Part shown: piece by piece, positions 58,105 through 64,000 of the stretch | Layout: each line of letters opens with the position of its first letter | Numbering within the stretch: position 1 is the stretch's first letter | Origin: Ancylostoma caninum | Lineage: Eukaryota; Nematoda; Chromadorea; Rhabditida; Ancylostomatidae | Reading direction: 5' to 3' | Assembly (NCBI GenBank): GCA_037903475.1 | Contig: JBAJFG010000120.1 | Span: 806,001 to 870,000 of the forward strand | DNA length: 64,000 nucleotides | The notes under the pieces: model-generated | What the model saw: only the letters and a program-made list of their open reading frames with translations | What the model was told of the DNA's origin: nothing | The model's database searches: none | Translations under genes and position numbers: made by a program

Positions 58105-58432
58105 TCAACTCTTGCATCCGGTAATAAATGAATCAATCAGCAGACACAACTGGTAATTTATTTCATTGAGATGACGACACTTCCTACAAGGCAATAACAA
58201 CTGCGAGAAATCCCCAACTGTGGAAATGTCCTTAACATTCATGATACCCTGATCCCATGACTCCACCCCTTTGCGGAGCTGGTCGAGCAGTATCTGAGTC
58301 GTGACATCATCGACATATCCGTACTCAGTGACCAAGTCATCCCTCTCGATATCCTTCAGTTCTTGAACCCTCATCAACACACTGCTTCTCCCTACCGATA
58401 GAGACCTCTGTATAACTAGGGATCCTCCCTCA
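58105..58432 (-). CDS. unrecognised open frame, about 108 codons
   Basis: The minus-strand frame is open from about 58432 to a stop at 58105. It reads plausibly like protein: SLVIQRSLSVGRSS, VQELKDIERDDLVTEYGYVD, TQILLDQLRKGVESW and a Cys pair (LPCRKCRHL). There is no recognisable family, and its start is not fixed (first ATG at 58380). A mariner-type end (GGGTTGTCAAATAAGTTCCC, 58443) lies just beyond its 5' side. It may be an exon or a repeat ORF fragment. Confidence 0.3.
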
Positions 58433-58539
58433 AATATGATATTGGGTTGTCAAATAAGTTCCCGCATTTTCCTTTCAAAATTTGAAGTTCTGTGAGAGCC
58501 AGGTAGTCGGTGCTCGATGGAGACAATGGATTTGATTAT

Positions 58540-59273
58540 CGGACACTTACCACCCGCGCACGTCGGGCCCCGGTAAAACGGGAGGCGGTCGGGACGTACG
58601 CCGCTACGCGTCCGCGCCGCACGCGTATGCTTTCTAGAGTGGACGGCAATGACAGTGGCCTATTCGCGGCCCCAAGAAGGACGCAGCGCGACCGCGCCGC
58701 GTCCGGGATCGGTGTCGTCGCCGCCGGAATGCTATTTTACTTGGCTTCCTTAAAATCGGATAGAAAAGCGCTAGAAATTGCATAACAGCAGCAGAACACC
58801 TAGATTACGACGCACGCGGAGCGGTTGCGCGAAGTCCTTCTCGAGGCCGCAGATGAGCCAATGCCATTGCCGTCCACTGTAAGCTTCAACTTTGACGGGC
58901 TAAATGGCATTGGTAATCGTCTTTTCATAGTTTTTGGGTCCCGATAACATTCATCTGTCCCAATTAAGCTTAGAAAAGATGTCCATTTTCACGCAGCACT
59001 GCTCGTACCTTCTAAGACTGGAGCCGCGAAGCGCACATGAATCGACCAATCACAGACCAGCAGAGTACTCCTTGTCTTGCAGCCCGGTAAAACAGCTGTA
59101 GAAAGCCGCTATTCCACGTCCATTCCCAGGAAGAACAGGTCATGTTTGAGCTAAGGTGACTAATACGGTGCTGGAATGTGTTTTCGCATCTTTTTAGCCA
59201 CTCTTGGCTGTTTCTTCCCAAGTTCAAAAAGGCAAAATGGCCTGACGCCGCGCGTGCGGGTGGTAAGTGTCCG
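58540..59273. mobile_element. CpG-rich TIR element, about 734 bp
   Basis: The left end CGGACACTTACCACCCGCG and the right end CGCGTGCGGGTGGTAAGTGTCCG are inverted copies. The left third is very CpG-rich (58555-58710). Inside, AGTGGACGGCAATGACAGTGG (58640) and its inverse CCATTGCCGTCCACT (58866) form a second inverted pair. The open frame at 58510-58785 is a product of the GC content. No transposase was seen. Confidence 0.6.
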
Positions 59274-60795
59274 TAGATGAATGGATGTGGACGAAGGATG
59301 ACCAATGTAACCATTTTAGCTGTAACTGGGCTCTACCCTTTGTAATTAGGCCCCGCCCACCCGGTTTTTCATTTGGCAGCCGCGGTAAGCTGAAAGATGT
59401 AGATTACAATAAATATTTCTATGTTATTTGTTAAGAAGCAATAAAACCACGTTTGGATTGTGATGCATTCCAGTGCAGGAAGCTATATATAATTTTTGTA
59501 GAAAACAACATTACACAGATATGGCAAGTGAGGCCGTCTGCGAAGACTACAGTATCTGCGACAGTGACGATAACGACAGTATTCGAAGCAGGCAATCACA
59601 GGGAAATTCAATTTTTTACCTCAGGAGAAACGTTATCAACAGCTGTAAAAATCCCTCTTTTTTAATTTATTATCTCAAAAAAAAGTGAACTGTTTATTAC
59701 TTTATACTGATCTTATAAATATAAATTACATCGGAATAAAAATGAAAACTCAACAAATGAGCACCTAAGTAGGTGCTATCGAGTAAGTGCATAGTGAGTA
59801 CATAGCAATCATGTCAGATAGGTTAACAACTTGTTCCTTGTGTTATCCTTACACGATTTCTTAAATGTGGAATATGTCCTTTACTGTACTCATCAGTGAG
59901 GAGAAAAAAGGTTGAAATGGTCGCTTTATTTTTTTATTGACATTTCATTATCTCAACAAGAACAATAAAGGTCATTGTGAAAAAAAAAACTTCAGAGAGG
60001 CTTTGAGTTCACTATGTGCTCTGGTCGAGCAGCATCACAATCCATGAACCACTCGCCCGGAGCGTTACACGATGATGCCGGAAATACCAACGATGAAAGC
60101 TGAGCTCTTGAGTGCATCCGGAAGCAGGCGAAAAACGATCGGATCACTGAGACAAAAGACGTTTTCCAGGTTATATGAATGAACGGAATACTACGCGCTG
60201 GAGCAATAAATCTTTGATGTGTGACTAATTCCGTATTAAATATGAAGAATAAAACTGAAACGGAACAAGGCTCAACGTTTGTTTCGTTCTGTGTCCTTAC
60301 ACAATGAGAGCACAAAGGGTAAGACTTAACTCGGTACTCATCGGTGAGAGAAGTTCCAAGCCAAATAAGGAAAATTAAACATTCGGAGCTACCATACAAT
60401 TTTTCCTTTGTCACACCAGGTTAAGGTGGAAATGTTTATCGTGAGCTAACGTTTCGACGAGGACCGTCTTCTTGAGAGATCTGAAAGTGGTTCCAGCGTT
60501 ACTAACCTGTGCACTACACGGTCAAACGTCTCATCGCATTTCGCTAGTTCTCGACGTTGTCCCAAGCAAAAGTGGGAGTGGTGTAGCAACTAGAATGCTT
60601 GACTTGTCATGACCTCTATATCGGTCACGAATACGATCACGAAAATGATTTTCGTGGTCATCAAGTAACATCAAATGTACCGAGTAACCCCAGTAACCCC
60701 AACCCCAGTAATCCAGATTATCAAGTGTGTCAACTAACCCCTAGAGGCAAAGCTTGAACGAAATTTCTGATTTTGAATTTTTTGAGGGAGAACTA
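59274..60795. other. non-coding stretch with a direct repeat
   Basis: On the minus strand, CTGATGAGTAC (59890-59900) and CGATGAGTAC (60336-60345) head two similar segments that both continue to TGTGTAAGGA- or CGTGTAAGGA-like sequence. They look like two copies of a short terminal repeat about 445 bp apart. The 140-codon minus frame at 59992-60414 covers one copy and is unrecognised. Its 5' side holds GAAGACGGTCCTCGTCGAAA, a phrase like those in PLE 3' ends. Confidence 0.35.
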
Positions 60796-62078
60796 CAAGG
60801 TGGCGAAAAAATACGTGCGCCATAGGAAGCGTTCTAATTTTATTCTTCGCCAACAAACACTTGAAGAGATTTATTTTTATACAACAACAAGGGACAACAT
60901 TTCATAATTACAACGAATTTTCGAAGTGTCCGCCTTCAGCTTTGATGCAGACATCAATTTGTTCCTTCATGGATTCGATCGTGCGGCGCGGGTAGTTGAC
61001 GTTGAGATCCTTCCAAATTTCGATCAATTCTCTCGAAAATCCACTAAATTTTTCACATTTCGACTCCTCCGTTGCTCTTCCATAAAGCCCCAGACCGAAA
61101 GGTCCAGTGGATTCAGATCCGGGCTATTGGCGGGTCACAAATCTTTCGTCAAAAAAGAGCCGATTTCGGTCTCCAGGAAGTGGATCGTTGTTTTGGCTCT
61201 ATGGGATGGAGCCCACTCTTGTTGGTAGATAAAATTGGGATGTTCTTGCTTCCAGGGCACCACAGCTTTCTCGAGGATCCTTTCTTGGCAGAATTTTGCA
61301 TTAATTCTCACGTTTTTTATCGATAAAAATCAGAGAAGTTTTGCACGTTGCACTGATGCAGCCCCAAACCATTGAGCTTTCAGGAAAAAGACTTCTTGTG
61401 GCAACTTTTCGCTTGCGATTGTTCTTGAGAGCCGGGCTAAGAAGTTGGCGGTGATTCTGAGAGTTTTTAGCAACTTCAACGGTGAAAACTTTCTCGTCCG
61501 ACCAGAGGACGTCTTCAATGCGGCGCACCGTGAAGAGTTCCAGCAATTTCTTGCATTTTTCCTTCCGATTTTGCTTCGCTTGATCGGTAAGAACTTGGCC
61601 GTTGAGCAGACGATAACTTCGAAGTCCAAGATTATTTTTCACTATCATTTGAAGAGTTTTGCGAGAAATGTTGAGCTGTTTAGCCATCTGGTTCAAACTC
61701 ATGTCATCTTTTCGGTCAATCCTTTTCTTAATTATCCCAAGCATCCGTTGGGTGTTGACAGTCTATTTTCGTCCACTTATGGGTTTGGGCTGGACGTGTC
61801 CTTCCTCCTTCCATTGCTTTACAATCTTCTGAACGGTTCTTAGAGGGATTCGGGGCTTCGAAAAAATTGCTGAGTTCTTCGTTCCACTTTCTGCCAACCG
61901 TGCAATCGCGTCTCGACGTGGGCACATCTTCGCCACAGCTTGGAAAACGACTTTTTCCCTTAAAAACCAGTAATAAGGAACAGATGAATATTTAGGAAAG
62001 AAAACATATGCAAGAACGCTTCATGCAATGAATAAAACGAAGTCAAATATCACGCGCACGTATTTTTTCGCCACCCTG
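60796..62078 (-). mobile_element. mariner/Tc1-type transposon, 1283 bp
   Basis: Inverted repeats CAAGGTGGCGAAAAAATACG (left) and the inverse of CAGGGTGGCGAAAAAATACG (right) are flanked by TA at 60794-60795 and 62079-62080. Length, ends and TA duplication fit the mariner/Tc1 superfamily. It contains one transposase gene in the minus direction, broken (see next). Confidence 0.92.
60908..61927 (-). pseudogene. mariner/Tc1-type transposase, broken
   Basis: Reading from an ATG at 61927 downwards, the N-terminal helix-turn-helix half carries RRDAIARLAESGTKNSAIF, then TVQKIVKQWKEEGHV and a first stop (TAG) after KPISGRK. The next block has LNISRKTLQ and the first catalytic Asp in LWSDEKVFTVE. A one-base frameshift near 61315 follows IFIDK. 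The next frame has YQQEWAPSHRA, where the second catalytic Asp is now Glu, a TGA, then SPDLNPLDLSVW with the third Asp. Further shifts lead to a terminal FENSL at 60908. Two stops, at least two frameshifts and the active-site change show that it is inactive. The frame is open upstream of the ATG, so the true start may be higher. The plus-strand frame over 61445-61843 is its shadow. Confidence 0.88.
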
Positions 62079-63160
62079 TATATACCCAAGTGGGACCCCT
62101 TTATATTGTATGAGGTTGGTGCAGAAGTTCTGTCGTTTTTTATTTCTCGTCGACTTTATTTTTTCCACAACTTTACCGGAGTACAACCTTGGTGAGCGAT
62201 TTAATTTCTATTTATAGTAGAGACTACTGCTCATTTTATGAGCATGTCCCTGCTGCCCTATGTTCAGAATTTGAGAAGCTGCGAAGCGGAGAAATAAGGG
62301 ACTGCCATTTCTGATTAGGCATGTTTGGCGATTTTCTTTTTGCGTAGTCTCCAAAGTCGGGGAAGGTGGCACCCATACTGCAAAATTCCTGGAAAATGTG
62401 ACGGGTGGTAAACCGTTCGCCGGCAAAATAATCGAAATTTAAGGCAGGTCCTAAACGTGAATTTTGGCCGATTTTGGCAGCCCCAGAAAGTGGACCTTTT
62501 GGCATTTTCAGCGTTTTTCTATTGGAACATTTTCGACTTTCCGACCAAAATAACAGCTACAGGTAATGCTTAGTGTACTGCTTCGAAATACATAGCAGCA
62601 TGGATTGGATCGTTCATCAAGAATTCCAGAAAAAGCAAAGAAAATACTTCAAAAACTGCTGCCAGTAGACACGATTAAATCCCCCAGCAGCAAAGTCTTC
62701 AAGAGCAAGTTGGAAAAGATTGCAATACTTTCTTGTCTACGAATTGAGAATTGGTTACCATCGGGAATTGACTTGTCTTTCAGGACATGCAATTTTACAA
62801 CGGTTATGTCGTAAGCGTCATCAGCCTGCTTTTGAATTTATGGCTCACCACATGATTCAATTAATCCTTTCTTACAAAATAAATGTTAAAATAATGCTAA
62901 ACTTTTTTGCTCTGGATTAGTTGTGCTCTTAAGTTTTTTTTTTCGGATTTTTTGCCATTTCTCACCACCATCTTCTGGGATTCTTGCAAGTGATCTTGAT
63001 GAACTGGCGGTTAATCGTTCGAGGATCACGATAGTTGCCCCCTCCGCTGAGGTCCTCCCAGGCCCTTCGCCCAAGGTGCCTGGCGAGTTCGTGGGTGTAG
63101 GTCGTATGGCGCGATTCTTCGGGTGGCACTATGGACAGGATGAGTCTGAGGCACGCTACT
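62079..63160. other. non-coding stretch with a mariner-type end
   Basis: At 62111, AGGTTGGTGCAGAAGTTCTG followed by TCGTTTTTTATTTCTC matches the left end of the mariner-like MITE at 20397, but no right end was found. The remainder shows no gene; short minus frames at 62886-63165 are unrecognised. Confidence 0.4.
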
Positions 63161-63223
63161 ACCACCCGATTACTGTCACGCGCTGCGGTTTGCTTGGATC
63201 TGCTTGACGGAGCAACTCGTCCA
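63161..63223. repeat. left arm of a 63-bp inverted repeat
   Basis: It starts ACCACCCGATTACTGTCACG and ends GGAGCAACTCGTCCA. The inverted counterpart is at 63938-64000, about 90% identical. Confidence 0.7.
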
Positions 63224-63417
63224 CTTTTCCGCCATTATCCTACTGTGGAAGAGAGCGTGCAGAGTTGAAGATAACTCTATGTAACGAAACTTTGGAAATG
63301 GGTTCCAATCCTATATGCGCTGCACTTTACATAGACTTGATAGAATTTTGACGGAACTAATCTTTACATAGATCAACTTGGCGTCAGGTATTCATCTTTG
63401 GTATTAGGTCGTCAAGT

Positions 63418-63798
63418 ATGAAATGTTCGATTTTGCATGAGAAGATTTCGAGTTTTGTTTCTAAAGCAAGATGCAGTATAAGATATATGATCGAAAAGCC
63501 AGGAAGTGGTTTTGAAAGGAAAAGGATGTACCTTCATAATGGAAAACACGAGAAGAGATCTAATAAATCTTCGAAGATAGAGACTGTCAAACTGACCGCC
63601 CATAAAATCGGACATTTCATACTTGACGACCTAATAGAAGTCATTCCTAGCACCGCTGAAATGTTCAAGAACATCAGAAAGCCAAAATTTCGAGTAATTC
63701 AATTATTCAGCAGTTTGAAAGATTCTGTATTAGGAGTATTCGTTCGAATGTTTCAGAAAACTTCCTATCTTAACAGAGTATTCGTTGAGATTCCGTAG
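63418..63798 (+). CDS. unrecognised open frame, 126 codons, between inverted-repeat arms
   Basis: ATG at 63418 (MKCSILHEKISSFVSK) to TAG at 63796. The protein is basic, with FERKRMYLHNGKHEKRSNK in the middle and a hydrophobic-helical C-terminal half (IGHFILDDLIEVIP, LFSSLKDSVLGVFVRMFQ). It is the only longer frame inside the inverted repeat 63161-64000, so it could be element-encoded. No family was recognised and there are no clear splice signals. It may be chance. Confidence 0.25.
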   Translation: MKCSILHEKISSFVSKARCSIRYMIEKPGSGFERKRMYLHNGKHEKRSNKSSKIETVKLTAHKIGHFILDDLIEVIPSTAEMFKNIRKPKFRVIQLFSSLKDSVLGVFVRMFQKTSYLNRVFVEIP

Positions 63799-63937
63799 AA
63801 ATTTCTTTATTTCGACAGTACATCCACTTGGGTATTCAGATAAGCTTCATGTTCGAAACGTTCTTTCATCCGTATACCCTAGAAACCACTGGAACCGCTA
63901 GTTCAAAGCCCTTCTCTACGGTCGGATGGTGGTTGGA

Positions 63938-64000
63938 TGGACGAGTTGCTCCGTCAGGCAGATCCACGCAAACCGCTACGCATGACCGTAATCGGGTGGT
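63938..64000. repeat. right arm of the inverted repeat, cut by the window edge
   Basis: TGGACGAGTTGCTCCGTCAG to the last base, the inverse of 63161-63223. The repeat probably continues beyond the window. Confidence 0.7.

Noticed and set aside
58510..58785. Arg-rich 91-codon frame
   Set aside because: It starts outside and runs into a CpG-rich TIR element; its composition follows GC content and no motif is seen.
59992..60414. 140-codon minus-strand frame
   Set aside because: No recognisable motif and it spans a repeated non-coding segment; probably chance or repeat-derived.
61445..61843. 132-codon plus-strand frame
   Set aside because: Antisense shadow of the mariner transposase.
1..64000. 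tRNA genes, rRNA genes and CRISPR arrays
   Set aside because: No T-arm in a cloverleaf context, no rRNA-like block and no regularly spaced identical repeats with unique spacers were seen on either strand.

Overview
This is a eukaryotic, repeat-dominated window. The splice sites point to a nematode: short introns, TTTTAG/TTTTGCAG-type acceptors and GTAAGT/GTATGT donors. The mobile elements fit a clade V strongylid such as a hookworm: mariner ends of the Hsmar1/bandit type, Penelope-like (PLE) GIY-YIG fragments, CR1-like LINE tails and many small terminal-inverted-repeat (TIR) elements. The species is my inference. No rRNA, tRNA or CRISPR array was recognised, and host genes are sparse and small.

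Layout. 1-3.5 kb: a possible exon at the left edge and a decayed CR1-like LINE, followed by a foldback element. 3.5-6.2 kb: one or two overlapping spliced host genes of unknown function, with TIR elements in their introns. 6.3-11.2 kb: foldbacks and plain non-coding DNA. 11.2-11.6 kb (minus): a small secreted-peptide gene. 12-20.7 kb: two related TTAA-flanked elements in opposite orientation, an 87-bp mariner MITE, a PLE remnant and further MITEs. 20.7-34 kb: mostly non-coding, with copies of a TTTACCC/GGGTAA repeat family, two copies of a GCGTGCGACTGACG-rich MITE, and a near-perfect 40-bp-arm hairpin. 34.3-36.8 kb: a PLE tail with a hammerhead-like motif, then two candidate small spliced genes. 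37-41 kb: repeat copies and a LINE tail. 41.0-53.4 kb: a complete, young LTR retrotransposon. 53.4-64 kb: LINE remnants on both strands, a CpG-rich TIR element, a dead 1.28-kb mariner, and an inverted repeat cut by the right window edge.

The outstanding feature is the LTR element (40983-53395). It has 250-bp LTRs that differ at two positions, a GCCC target duplication, and the order gag - glycoprotein-like ORF - pol. Pol is of Ty3/gypsy type (protease, RT, RNase H, integrase, GPF module). The middle ORF has a furin-type site and a C-terminal transmembrane anchor, so it looks like an envelope gene, yet it lies before pol instead of after it. Its stop overlaps the pol start as TAATG, which suggests termination-reinitiation. 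Its 5' end overlaps gag in the -1 frame. The integrase is split between its first and second catalytic Asp by a 2.1-kb TIR element, which itself carries a 423-bp TTAA-flanked MITE (three nested levels). This copy therefore cannot make intact integrase, although its LTRs are almost identical.
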